NCBI RefSeq assembly: GCF_000327385.1
Contig: NW_008707688.1
Span: 62,126-126,125 of the forward strand
Direction: 5' to 3'
Length of the DNA stretch: 64,000 nt
Origin: Lottia gigantea
Lineage: Eukaryota > Mollusca > Gastropoda > Lottiidae
Position numbers and translations under genes: made by a program. Shown in pieces: positions 12,385 through 22,591 of this stretch. How positions within the stretch are numbered: the first letter of the stretch is position 1; every line of letters starts with the position of its first letter. The notes under the pieces are model-generated. The model had not been told where the DNA came from. It saw only the letters and a list, made by a program, of their open reading frames with translations, and did no database searches.

Positions 12385-12431
12385 TCATTTCCCATAATTG
12401 TCGAGATCATAATTAGGTATTTCTTCCTCAT
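12385..12431 (-). CDS. PAN-like gene C, exon 3 (acidic C-terminal tail)
   Basis: Follows a strong acceptor (TTTTATTTCAG). Together with the last base of exon 2 it reads DEEEIPNYDLDNYGK and stop. The tail is short and acidic with Asn/Tyr pairs. Phase 1 at the junction fits exon 2 exactly. Confidence 0.65.
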
Positions 12432-12625
12432 CTGAAATAAAAACAAATAGTGAAATATCGTGCGGACCTTTGTACATTTTTCTTGTTGATAGTAGTTATT
12501 TCCCTTTATTGTGTGGTAAAAGAAATAAGTCGTTCACATGCAATAAATACTGAATGGAGTTATATTTCAAATTAGTGAAACTATCAAGGATGTCGGTGGG
12601 GCATTAAGTAACATTGGGAAAAATC

Positions 12626-12736
12626 AGGCCACGTATTCTGGAAACAATCTTAGCGCTAGGATGTCCTAGGTTCATATCTTCTAACATTGATTCTAGGACA
12701 GCCTAGCACCAAGATTGTTTCCAGATTACGTGGCCA
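12626..12736. repeat. Palindromic mini-MITE in intron 2 of gene C
   Basis: Arms of about 43 bp with roughly four mismatches. The outer parts read GGCCACGTA and CTGGAAACAATCTT, the inner parts CTAGGATGTCCTAG. The loop is short. The primary transcript of gene C would fold here into a long hairpin. Confidence 0.7.
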
Positions 12737-13350
12737 GGTGAACTGTGAAAATACGACTGTTTGCGTTGGATTTTCCTTTTTCCAACGTTTTGTAGATAAT
12801 TTTGGGTATACATCTATATATATTATCCACAGATTACCTTAGTTACCCCAGAAGCATCAGCGATGTACCGAAATATAGGGGATCTAGCATATTTCCTCTA
12901 TCGATGAATGGTTGGCCACACATAGCACCAGAATATTCTCTCGCAAGCAAGAATACACGTGAATTCGTCTTCTGTTTTTTCTCGATGTCTAAAAATGTTA
13001 TTTAAGCTACGATTACATGTGTGCGTAAGCGTAACTGTTGAGTTTGAGTTTGAGGACACATGAAAGCAGTAAATTGGATTTGTTAAGGATTTGGATAGAA
13101 TTTGCTTCTCTTCCGTTTTTTATTGAGGTGGTGTTTGAGTTTTAGTTTGCGAACACATGTAACACATGTAACCTTTATATCGGGACAGAAACAGGCTCTT
13201 TTTGGAAAGCATTGTGATAAAGACGTGTCATATAGCCAGTATTGCCTTTATTAGCCTAGCATTGGAACGTATACGTTGAAGATGAAAAATTTACTTCAAT
13301 CTCATTTGACAACTTATTTGATAAATTTGAAATTGTGAACTTATACTTAC

Positions 13351-13398
13351 CATAAAGTGTCTGAGTGCTCTGGTTATCTGTAGAATTCTCTGATGATT
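13351..13398 (-). CDS. PAN-like gene C, exon 2 (Ser/Thr/Asn-rich linker)
   Basis: A 48-bp exon bounded by TTCCTTTTAG and GTAAGT, phase 1 on both sides. With the base carried over from exon 1 it reads ESSENSTDNQSTQTLY. It contains an N-x-S/T sequon (NST) and resembles a flexible, glycosylatable linker. Because it is phase-symmetric it could be skipped without changing frame. Confidence 0.6.
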
Positions 13399-13499
13399 CT
13401 AAAAGGAACAAATCATTTTAATAAAATTCTTCTTGTATATAGTTCAAAGCAAATGATAGAAAATCTAGAGCTGACATAATTTTTTTTCACACAGCACTC

Positions 13500-13605
13500 C
13501 AAATCATAGCCAGGGTAACCTGATGTTATATTGTCCATAAGTTTATCTTTTATCACAGAATCATAGGTCTTAATACCGATTATTTCTTTAGGTGATGATC
13601 GTAAT
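13500..13605 (-). pseudogene. Relic of a PAN-like first exon inside gene C intron 1
   Basis: On the minus strand this reads KTYDSVIKDKLMDNI, close to the YDAVIKDRI start of the family domain, but the cysteine core that should follow is not recognisable and no signal peptide or donor is kept. It looks like a decayed partial copy of exon 1 left by a local duplication. Confidence 0.45.
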
Positions 13606-13967
13606 TCATATTACCAGTATTGCCAATTTTATAGTTATATTCAGCTCCAGATAATGCTATTTATTGTTAGCTTTTAATTTGAACTATGTTTATGATATGT
13701 TTTATGTAGGAACTAAATGAAAATGGCCAAATTGGTGCATTGTTGTATGACAATTCAACAGGTATTTTATGATATACTGACAGACAAAAGAAACGTCACA
13801 TCTGAAAATAATGCAAAAACTTTTCAGACGCTGGTTATTACAATTACATGTTCTGTAGTCAATAAACCGACACGTCATTTTAAGATAGTCTGTGATATAT
13901 AGAAAAGATACATAGCAATAGTGAGAAAAATTCTTAGTTTGAGATATTTTTGAAGGAATTATACGAT

Positions 13968-14055
13968 TTTCTCACATTTCTAGTACTTCTGAAGACTATT
14001 TACATATTTTCCTGACTCAAATCAAACCCCCAAAATGGCACATCTTTCCCTTTAA
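13968..14055. repeat. Intron block shared by genes C and D
   Basis: Contains TTTCTAGTACTTCTGAAGA, a CCCCC run and a CTTTA end, matching 17828-17925 in gene D. Conserved intron sequence points to recent common descent of C and D. Confidence 0.55.
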
Positions 14056-14176
14056 CACTGACTTTTCTGATTGAAGCATTTGCAAATAAAGATATATTAT
14101 CCACATAACATTTCTTTTGATATTTGATTTTCAGTTATTTTTCTTTTTCATTGTCAGGTATAGAGGTAATACTCAC

Positions 14177-14465
14177 CATTAAATATGGTTGTCCCAACAT
14201 CATCTAAACTTGATTCTGATGGTAATACATATGAATCGTATAGATAACATTCTCTTTTTAATCCGTTGAAAGCAAATGATAAACAGTTTGTATCAGAAAA
14301 ACATTTCAGAGCACAAATTGTTATAGATTCGTTATCAGTTAAAACTAAATAATATCTTATAATTATTCTGTCTTTTATCACAGCATCGTAAAACATGCTT
14401 CTTGTAGCCTTTAGATGAACCACCATACTCAAAATAGCAACGGCAAATATGATTGTGTGTTTCAT
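14177..14465 (-). CDS. Secreted PAN/apple-like protein C, exon 1
   Basis: Encodes a clean signal peptide (MKHTIIFAVAILSMVVHLKA) and the family domain with FYDAVIKDRI, CALKCFSDTNC, FNGLKRECYLYDSY and GTTIFNG. The start is the only upstream ATG, at 14465. A GTGAGT donor follows base 14177 in phase 1. The best continuation is exons 13351-13398 and 12385-12431. These give a 127-residue secreted protein (289+48+47 bp, exactly in frame) with one four-cysteine domain, a Ser/Thr linker and an acidic tail. It therefore lacks the second cysteine-rich domain of gene D. Secretion and four disulphide-capable cysteines are read from sequence; the role is unknown. Confidence 0.78.
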
Positions 14466-15193
14466 CTTCAGTGTTCATAAGTATTACTCTTCTGCTAAAG
14501 ATGAATTAAACAAAAATTTTAATTGCAAAAATCAATGATTTGCTTCTAAAAACACTATCTTAGAAGTGGTAATATGTTAGGCCCCAACATGATTCAAATC
14601 TCTTATTAGAGCCAGAGTCTTTATCATAATACAATAACATTGTTTCATCACAATACTAGTCTGGGAATCATTATGCATTGTTTGTTTTGTTCACTGTCTT
14701 TCACCTAGACTCTATCATCCACCCCCTCTTTGTCAACTCACAGCTTCGACGAAAGATGTACACAGGTAGAGTCTGGGCGTCAGAGACTATCTTTCACCAC
14801 CACGTCGGTCTTTAAAAATTGTATAATTTCAACCACTTGTGTTATAGAAAGTTTAGCTTTAGATTTTAGTTTCAGAATTTATAAAAATAATGTATATTGT
14901 TTTGTCATTATAATGTAAGTCATTACTCTTATACTCTTATTTTTCCCGGGCAAATGGACGCAAAAAATTTCATAATAGTTTTACCAACTTGTCTTTACTG
15001 TAACAAGACACTGTAACGACACAGCTTCTGCCTTCCTCATTCTCGGTGCTTGTACACTTAAAAGGAGGAGAGCGAGACGATTTGAAAATGTTATACGCTG
15101 CAATTGTTATGCAAGGCAAGGTAATATACGCCCACTAATAGCTTTGATTTTAAAAAAGAATATTTGGCAGTACAGTGATAACCACCTTATATA

Positions 15194-15262
15194 CAGTGGC
15201 GTCGCCAGTCTTCCGAGACTGGGGGGTATAAATAGGGGATGACTGACTCAATGGGGGGACAA
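15194..15262 (+). repeat. Copy of the 'cagtggcgg' family
   Basis: CAGTGGCGTCGCCAGTC, then GGTATAAATAGGGGATGACT and CAATGGGGGGACAAC, in the same order as in the 4613 copy. Confidence 0.6.
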
Positions 15263-15429
15263 CTAAATTGAAATTTTGCTACTCTGTGGTGGTGTCATAT
15301 AGTCGAAAGCTCTCATAAAGCGTCTGAAAGGGTTCTCTGAAGAAAATTTTAGAAAATATGAATTGATATTGTGCATTCTGACACATATTTTGAAGAAAAT
15401 AAGTAGACATTTACATTACAAATGTAGTA

Positions 15430-15870
15430 CTTAACAGTGTAGCATCTCCCTGGACAAAAGTAGAAAGTGGAGTACCACAAGATCCTAGGCCCAGTCTTAT
15501 TCATTATCTTTATCAACGATATGCCCAGTGCCGTTAAATCCCTTGTAAACCTTTTTTTGCTGACGACACCAAACTATTTGGCCCATGCTCAACCGAACGT
15601 GACAGGGATCAACTACAGTATGCCCTAAACAACTTGGCAAATGCAGTTTAAACATCGATAAATGCAAATCTGTTCACTTAGGATACAATACTCCAAAGCA
15701 CCAATACAATATGAGACACAACACCACACACGAACCATTACGATAAGAAAGCACTGAAAAAGACCCTGGCATCACAATTGACGACACCCTCAAATTCAGA
15801 AAACATGTTTTTGAAAGTGTAAAAAGACGAACTTTCAACAGATGTATCCTACAAACTGAATAGATAGAAT
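15430..15870 (+). mobile_element. LINE reverse-transcriptase fragment
   Basis: Conceptual translation in shifting frames gives the hallmark VESGVPQ, an INDMP-like piece, then FFADDTKLFGPC with the catalytic FADD and, further on, NIDKCKSVHLGYN, PGITIDDTLKFRKHV and SVKR. Order and motifs suit the palm and thumb of a jockey/CR1-type non-LTR reverse transcriptase. It is truncated at both ends, with frameshifts and stops, for example between the VPQ and FADD motifs. It sits between genes C and D. Confidence 0.75.
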
Positions 15871-16050
15871 GAAAAAAAACAAATGAGCACTCCTAACTAT
15901 AATTGATCACCATTGTACGTGAAATTTGAGAACTTTATGGTGGTCAAAAAGCCTACAAGCATAATAAAATTACAGTAAGATACAGTAAGAACTCTCTACA
16001 GACGAACTACGTTGATAACGAGTATTCATACCCAATATTTGTACGAACTA

Positions 16051-16110
16051 GGCGGCGCTAACCTTCTGAGAGTGGAGGTACAAATAGGGGGCAGACTGAT
16101 TCAATGATTT
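16051..16110 (+). repeat. Copy of the 'cagtggcgg' family, 5' end eroded
   Basis: GGCGGCGCTAACC, GGAGGTACAAATAGGGGG and CAGACTGATTCAATG follow the order of the 4613 copy. Confidence 0.5.
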
Positions 16111-16717
16111 TGTGCATTTTGACATATATTCTGGAGCAATGTACCCCAATTGGTGCGGCCATTGATCAGCATTGGTCTTTTTAGTTAATAAATTCCTTTG
16201 CAACCTTTTTAGTAATTTGGTTTAGAGTCTTCACCGTCTATTATCAGTGGCGATTAATGCGAAAAGTATTTTTAGCTCAAAACACAACGTTTGCCCTCAA
16301 TAATTTTTATACTTTATAATTTAAAACCACAAAAAGCAGTAAACTGAAGTCAAGTTAAGAGTTCAGCAGCTTAGCCGGCTGTAGTTTCAGCCAAGTTGAT
16401 CACAGTTATCACAACGACCTTGTTACAGGTCTGCTTCGTATTTTGACCTTGTTCACAAGACACCAAGAGCGCACACGTAAAGAAAGGCATTAAGGGATTG
16501 TAAAGAGGATTTCTAATTTGTTTATGTTTATTTGGGACACTGATATCATCAGTATCACACAAGGCCTTTGAGAGGGTGACGTCATCAAATACTTTTAGTA
16601 GAATTTCCAGAACTACCAGACGTCTGATTGAAAATTGGAATGGCGTAAATTCATGCTGTCATCGTCGCCAACACACATACACAATTTAGAAAACCTCTTT
16701 TCAATCCCTTAATTATT

Positions 16718-17079
16718 TCAAAAGCAAGTTACTTTCTCAAACAAAGTGACAGCATTGTGGTTGTTATTTTTCTCAAGTTCCCCTGTTGTTGCATTGAACA
16801 GGTAACAGTAATCGGCATTATTAAAATAATACACTACAAGGCAGTCCGAATTTATCATACAAGTGTCTTTACAGCTATTCAGATCCAGAACATCAAAAAA
16901 AATGATGGGGCTTTCATAGAAATAGCAATTATCTTGACCCACACTTTGAATATATATATTTGCGGTGCATTCTGGGCGTTTGGTACATTCCAATTTGCAT
17001 TGAGAGTCACTTGTCGTTCGTAAAGAAAACAGAACAGGAATCGTCAAGCCTCCTGACTTTAGAACCATATTATAACACC
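16718..17079 (-). CDS. PAN-like gene D, exon 2 (second cysteine-rich domain, C terminus)
   Basis: Follows the acceptor TTCTTTTCCAG and, joined in phase 1 to exon 1 at 18059, continues as CYNMVLKSGGLT and ends with EKVTCF and stop. The piece of about 119 residues is rich in cysteine: SQCKLECTKRPECT, DNCYFYES, NSCKDTCMINSDC and DYCYLFNATTG. The C-x3-C and CY(L/F)(F/Y) patterns echo the first domain, so one or two further PAN-like units are likely. NATT is an N-glycosylation sequon. The mature protein of gene D would be about 212 residues before signal removal. Confidence 0.75.
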
Positions 17080-17827
17080 CTGGAAAAGAAATAAGGGTCA
17101 ATCAATCAGCCTACGAAGTAGACTACATTCCTATTGCATTGAGTGAATTGCAAGAGAAATACTTTAAACAGAGAAATATTTGTAATTTGAATTTAGTAAG
17201 GGATACTTTCGGCAATAGAAACTAAACTCCAATTTAGGATCTGTATCAGGAAATCCCGGAGAAATTGTTAAGTTATATTGTATTTAACAAAGAGTGGCTG
17301 CATTTTACTCAATATTAAGATTGTATACAGTCACATGCCAGGCAAAATCAATGACATTAAATATGAAGAAATGTATGATCATCTAAAAATAATTCACTAA
17401 TGATAATACTATTATTTTTAAGAAAAAAGTTATTGCTAGACTTAATTAGTATCATTAGAATACAGAATTAACTAAAAACAGTAACATATTTTTTTTTTTT
17501 GGATTAGAGATAAACATTCTCTTACATCTGATGACACCTTTTTTATTCTAATTATTAAAACGCTTTATATTTTTAAGTGTTTTTCAATAATTACTTAGTT
17601 TAGAGGGATATGTTCACCATCCGTTTGACCAATCATACCATACGATAAGTTAATCAGTAATAGTGTTCACAGCTCACCGTCGGAATTTAAGCCCTCAAAT
17701 CCAAGTGTGTCCAGAATTATCTGTGGTTAAAAGTTAAATTGACGACTCGTCAATTCTTGAGACTCTGCCTTATATAAAAAAGTGAAATTCCCAGTTTGAT
17801 ATATTGTTGAATGAATTTTGCGATTGT

Positions 17828-17925
17828 CGTAGTATTTTCTAGTACTTCTGAAGATTATTTACTTATATTCAATACCCAAATCTCCCCCCCCCCCCTCCAA
17901 ATAGCCAATCTCTCACTTTAATGCA
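17828..17925. repeat. Intron block of gene D shared with gene C, with a C-run
   Basis: Matches 13968-14055. Includes a run of about 14 C between 17882 and 17896 that is likely length-variable. Confidence 0.55.
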
Positions 17926-18058
17926 TTTATAGGAATCTGTTGTACCACGTTTAAGTTCACTGATAAATATAATAATCTCTGATTGGTTTCATTCGAGAAT
18001 TTAGATTTTACATATAGTTATTCTAGTAGTATTCCTTTAAACATTTTATTATACTTAC

Positions 18059-18335
18059 TATTAAATATGGTGGTCCCAACATCACCTGTACTAGATTCTG
18101 ATGACAACACATATGAATCGTATAGATAACATTCTCTTCTTACTCCGTTGAAAGCAAATGATAAACAGTTTGTATCAGATAAACATCGCATTGCACATAG
18201 AAATTTTGATTTGCAATCAATTAAAACTGTGGAATTCCTTAGAATCATTCTATCTGTTATCACGGTATCGTAAAACATCCCATTAGCAACCCAAAAGTTT
18301 GCAACGATGCATAGAATTACTACGGCTCCAAGCAT
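18059..18335 (-). CDS. Secreted PAN/apple-like protein D, exon 1
   Basis: Encodes MLGAVVILCIVANFWVANG as signal peptide and the family domain: FYDTVITDRMI, CAMRCLSDTNC, FNGVRRECYLYDSY, GTTIFN. The ATG at 18335 is preferred; the frame stays open further upstream but only with a TTG start. A GTAAGT donor follows base 18059 in phase 1 and an intron of 979 bp leads to exon 16718-17079. D is the only member of the cluster with two intact domain exons and may represent the ancestral layout. Confidence 0.78.
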
Positions 18336-19784
18336 GTTGGGTTTTTGATGATAACAAGCGGTGTCTGGTTCTTGGTACTGGTTCGATTTCAATTTGAATC
18401 CAAGAGGTAGTCTAAACTATTGTTTATAGCACAACATCAATTGAATAGACAACATTAGAGCGATTAAAAAAAGGAAATTAATTGATTTTACATTGATGTT
18501 CATCCGTGAGTTAATCACAATTTTCATGATGAAAATCAAACATCCTTGCTGATGTTATATTGTTTGTCGATCTCTATTGATTTTGTCCAACTTAATGTTG
18601 GCATGATTGTATTCACCTCATATCGTATCCCAAATACGGGTTTTGACATGGTCTAATTTACTGATGTTGAAAACCTCGTTGAATATCTTCGTGTCCAAAC
18701 TACGCCCCATTCGTAATACTTTCTCGGACTAAGTGATGGAAATGTTGGTATATAAAAAGCATCTATTCAAAAGAGACAACAAACCGTATCCCAATGAATA
18801 AGACATAGAAAATGAATAGACTATTATTGTAGTTGTCCTGACACGGTTTCCTTCATTACATATTGCATGGTGTTGCCAGACCGTATTAGCCTTATCGGGT
18901 TCAGAAAACTCGCCCGCTTACACGCAACCTTATTGAAACCCTTTTTTCCTGCCTGAATTGTAAATGTAAATGAGAGTTGTGGTGTTTTACGCTTTTGGTT
19001 TATCAGTTATTATTATACGACACAAAACCGAAAGGAGAAAAACCACGATGTCAAGTACTAAGCTATAAGTGCCTAGATTTGGGGTTGGTTTGCCTTAATA
19101 CAATGTACATAATAATTATAATGTAGCATAATGCAAATTTAAGTGTTTCATTGAATTAATATTTAGGCTGTGAAGAATTACTCTAGCAATGGCAGCGTTT
19201 GGAGAGGTTGTGCACAATTCATATGACTTATCCTGTATAGTGGGTAAGAGGTTCATGTTAGCCAACCCATCATAAACTGGGGACTAGCTTGGCGGCATTA
19301 ATCTAATCTATATAGAAATCGAAGGTAATAGTGATGTAGTATGGAATTATAAAATTATTTTCGTCTTAATGCACTTCAGAGTGGTATACAAATAAAAGCA
19401 AATCCATCGCAGTGTGGAATGTTTACTTGAGATGCCTAACTCTGACTTTCCTTTTATATCAATCACAATGCCTAGCTATATTGCTCCCTGAAAAAAAGTT
19501 GGCATCCATGTAGTTTGGAATGTGATCCGACAATGCTACTGACTGACAAGAGTTCAAATATGCACTATTACTGTAATTGTAAAGAGGCACGAAGCAATTC
19601 TGGTATGATCGACTAAAATCATTTACTTTCCCAGGCAATGGGTCAATTCCATTGACACAGATTGGTTTCAGTAAAAGCCTGTTCAAACGAAAAACAAGTA
19701 CATGTAGTTACTTACAATATGTTTAATTTAACAGAAAATATAGACATATACAGAGACATTGATGAGACATGTCAGAGATCATGT
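18336..19784. other. Spacer between gene D and Gly/Gln gene 1
   Basis: No supported gene. A diverged SINE body is seen at about 18840-18910 (GCATGGTGTTGCC and a GTATTAGCC-like core). From about 19190 rightwards the sequence begins to match 25850 onwards, so the right half is the downstream flank of the duplicated Gly/Gln unit. Confidence 0.45.
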
Positions 19785-20389
19785 TTAATCTCCACCAGCT
19801 CCTCCCATCATCATACCGCCTCCCATACCTTGTCCACCTCGTCCTCCTTGTCCACCTTGTCCACCTCGTCCGCCTTGCTGTGGGAATCCGAATCCTTGTC
19901 CGCCTTGTCCGCCTTGACCTTGACCTCCCTGACCGGGTCTTTGTCCCATTGGACAGTCTTGTGGTTGACCTCCCTGTCCTTGACCTCCCTGACCTTGACC
20001 TCCTTGCTGCCATGGATCGCCACCCTGTTGTCCTTGTCCTGGTTGTCCCTGGCCTCCTCGTCCAGGTTGTCCTTGACCACCCTGGCCTCCTTGCTGCCAT
20101 GGATCACCGCCCTGCTGCTGTCCTCCTCGTCCTGGTTGTCCTTGACCACCCTGACCTCCTTGCTGCCATCCACCTTGTTGTTGTCCACCTTGTTGCTGTC
20201 CACCTCGTCCACCTTGTTGCTGCTGTTGCTGCCATCCTCCTTGTTGTCCACCTTGTGGCTGTCCACCTTGTTGCTGTCCACCTTGTTGTTGCTGCTGCCA
20301 TCCTTTTTGTCCACCCTGTTGACCTCCTCGGCCACCCTGACTACCGCCACTGTATGGTGTGTTCCATGAGTAACTGACGGCTAGTACAC
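19785..20389 (-). CDS. Gly/Gln-rich secreted repetitive protein 1, main exon
   Basis: Joined to the signal exon at 21084-21117 (phase 1), this 605-bp exon gives a 212-residue protein. After the signal peptide the mature chain starts near WNTPYSGG. It is then almost entirely Gly, Gln, with Trp, Arg and Pro, in loose repeats such as QQGGWQQ, GQGQPGRGGQQQGGDPWQQ and GGRGGQ. There is one cysteine, in DCPMGQRPGQGG near the C-terminal third, so intermolecular disulphide pairing is possible. The end is MGGGMMMGGAGGD. Low-complexity Gly/Gln chains of this type occur in mollusc shell matrix, mucus and other extracellular scaffolds; which of these applies is inference. The long open frames in the other readings of this stretch are artefacts of the repeat. 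Confidence 0.82.
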
Positions 20390-20894
20390 CTATAGTATAA
20401 AGTTGTATTCATGTATTAAACCATTTATTTAAATCTTTATGTTAAGTTCTAGACTTAATAATATCGAAATAATGGTTTCAGACAGGAAGTTGGAGAGGCC
20501 ATTTTTGTGCCAAAACTTAAGCCCTAATTTTAATCTTCTTATTGGATCACATTATTTGAAAACATTTTCAGCATCTGACATCTGAAGCTTGTATCTTTTC
20601 ACCTCCATCTGGTAATTAATTAAATACCAGATCGATGTCGACTCGATAAACCCAGTCGAGAAGAAGAAGGTGCGAACAAGCTATCTCACACAGTAATTAT
20701 TGTAATGTACCAAATTTTAGTCAAAATTTTTAGCTTTAAGTTTGAGAGTCCGAAGACTAGCCCCAAATTGGAGTGCTAATTTCAGTGATCACTGCAATGC
20801 ACCTCGAATCAAATAACGTATGAGAGATTTAGAGAGTAGCCAGTTCCAGAATGTACGGAACAGAACTTGGAACTAGCCCAAATGAAGTCCAACC

Positions 20895-21015
20895 AGTGGC
20901 GGTGCCAGTAGGGGTATAGAGGGTAGGGGCATTTGACCTTCTGGAAAAATAGTTAAGTCGGCCTGCCCCTTATTTGTACCCCCTAGTCATGGGAGGCTGG
21001 CGCTGGCGCTGAATA
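20895..21015. repeat. Inverted-repeat element with 'cagtggcgg' ends, in intron 2 of Gly/Gln gene 1
   Basis: Left end CAGTGGCGGTGCCAGT, right end GGCTGGCGCTGGCGCTG, so the termini are roughly inverted. Absent from the corresponding intron of copy 2, so it inserted after the duplication or was lost there. Confidence 0.55.
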
Positions 21016-21083
21016 CAATTATATTTAAATAAAGAGATCATCAACGTTGTAAATATCTAGTTGTAGGTAGAAAAGATACTTAC

Positions 21084-21117
21084 CAAGAAAAACGATGAGT
21101 GTGATTGAAGCTTTCAT
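21084..21117 (-). CDS. Gly/Gln-rich protein 1, signal-peptide exon
   Basis: Thirty-four coding bases from the ATG at 21117: MKASITLIVFL, then a GTAAGT donor in phase 1. With the main exon it completes the signal peptide (…LGVLAVSYS). The acceptor TTGTTTCAG lies just upstream of the ATG, so a separate 5' UTR exon is expected, and one is found at 21830. Confidence 0.8.
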
Positions 21118-21829
21118 CTTGTAGGACTTTGATATCTGAAACAAAGTGGTAATATATTAACACATTTTACATACTTTTATATACAGAATTACATGTAGCG
21201 ATTCCTAATTTTGAGAGCAAACACGAAACAAAACTGAACTTCATGAACACGTGAACACATTAGTGCTAATCTGTAAAGTAGCATGGTCATGTTTAACTAA
21301 ATGGTAGATTTCAGCATTGATAGAATAAAGATAGACCAATTTCAAACATGAATACCAGCCTTCAGTTGCTAAAGAAGATGAATGGGAGCCCACGGATTTT
21401 GACCGTCCTTCCCGGGATTTTATTTCAACACGCTCACCTGCTTTTTTTGTTCTTGGCGTAGGGGGCCCTTACGGTGGGAGACCGTCAAATTGGCTAAATC
21501 AGTCCCAATGGTAGTTCAGCCATAATTTAATTTTGTTCGATGTTGATTTCTGACGTCAAGACCGAATTGCGTACCAGCGCCACCTTGCGGATTAGTACTA
21601 TATTTTCCCTATTCTAAAACTGGCTCATGGTAGTCCTGGCTGCATTCTCAATAGATTATATTGATAGATAGATAAATACATCTATTCATCAGCTGAACTA
21701 TTACTATTGCTACTTCGCCTCGTATATTACATTGCCAACACTCTAAGTTAGAGACTAGATGGTATTAAAGACTATTAGCCATACCATAAGGTTTGAATTA
21801 ATTATGAATAAAAAAAATTGTGTTCTTAC

Positions 21830-22016
21830 CAAAGGTATTCCTAGGAGTAGATCAAAAGTTTGATTTCAACTCAGATCATTTTGGCCTTATATAGTGAATA
21901 AAATCGTGCTTGCAAAATCCGCCAATTTACTCTTAATTTTGACAGTTTGTAGTTACTGAGTTATATTAATATATTTCAGGCTTTGATATGTAATGATGTG
22001 TTTACACTCTCACGGT
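21830..22016 (-). promoter_or_regulatory. Promoter and 5' UTR exon of Gly/Gln gene 1
   Basis: On the minus strand a TATATAAG box lies at 21886-21893, and the inferred transcription start is about 25-30 bases downstream near 21860. A short non-coding first exon ends at 21830 with GTAAGA. About 180 bp including the box, the upstream TGACAGTTTG and AATGATGTG blocks and the 5' UTR are nearly identical to 27635-27826 at copy 2. Confidence 0.75.
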
Positions 22017-22042
22017 GTACATTATAGATACTTTGGATGCTA

Positions 22043-22591
22043 GTCCGAAGCATCTGACTCTATTCCAGCCACAGATAGATATTTTGACAGTTATCAGCTG
22101 GAGTCAAAAAAAAAACTAGGTCCTTTATATGGGCATTTCCCGCACCTTTGAAAATGCGGTTTTTTTCTAATATAATATCAAATTACCTTGACGTTGACTG
22201 TAGAATAGTGTTGGGCATCACTGTAACTTTCGTTTTGTTAGTATCATGTGACTTCGTGGCCCGTGGACTTTTGGCTGAGCTCGCACTTTTTTTTACGGCC
22301 GACAAGAAATCTGTTTGTTTTGTTATAAAGAAACCTTTGATGGAACCGCAGACGTGACATAAATGATGAAGGGGGCATAATGATGGTATGACTGAACTAC
22401 AAAAATATCCTTCCTTTCCGAATATATCTGGGTTTGGTGGATCCGATTTAGAAAATAGGTTTAAAACACCCCCACCTTTGTAGGTATAAGGAAAAATTCC
22501 CATAAAACAGGAAATGGTTTTTCTGTCTCTACACTAGCCGACAATTTTCAAAATAGCCATCAGAGGCTAGAATAGAGCGGATGTTTCGGTC
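22043..22591. mobile_element. Complete TA-flanked MITE (549 bp), Tc1/mariner-like
   Basis: Both ends are bounded by TA. The left terminus GTCCGAAGCATCTGACTC and the inverted right terminus GACCGAAACATCCGCTC begin imperfect inverted repeats of about 60-65 bp. No transposase is encoded. Other copies: 9760-10130, 4985-5113 and a very short one at 31111-31195. An open frame of about 100 codons on its minus strand is not a gene. Confidence 0.8.

Noticed and set aside
16757-17023. Plus-strand frame of 88 codons
   Set aside because: It is the antisense shadow of gene D exon 2.
19459-19686. Open frame of 75 codons downstream of Gly/Gln gene 1 (minus strand)
   Set aside because: It looks protein-like, but the duplicated sequence at about 26080-26290 does not keep the frame, so it is more likely 3' flank or UTR.
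19811-20350. Long open frames in other readings of the Gly/Gln gene (both strands, 65-235 codons)
   Set aside because: They arise because the GGA/CAA-type repeat has no stops in any frame. Only the frame that joins the signal exon in phase 1 and ends GGAGGD gives a protein with signal peptide and matching splice sites in both copies.
22183-22503. Minus-strand frame of 106 codons
   Set aside because: It lies wholly inside a MITE and is not shared by the other copies.
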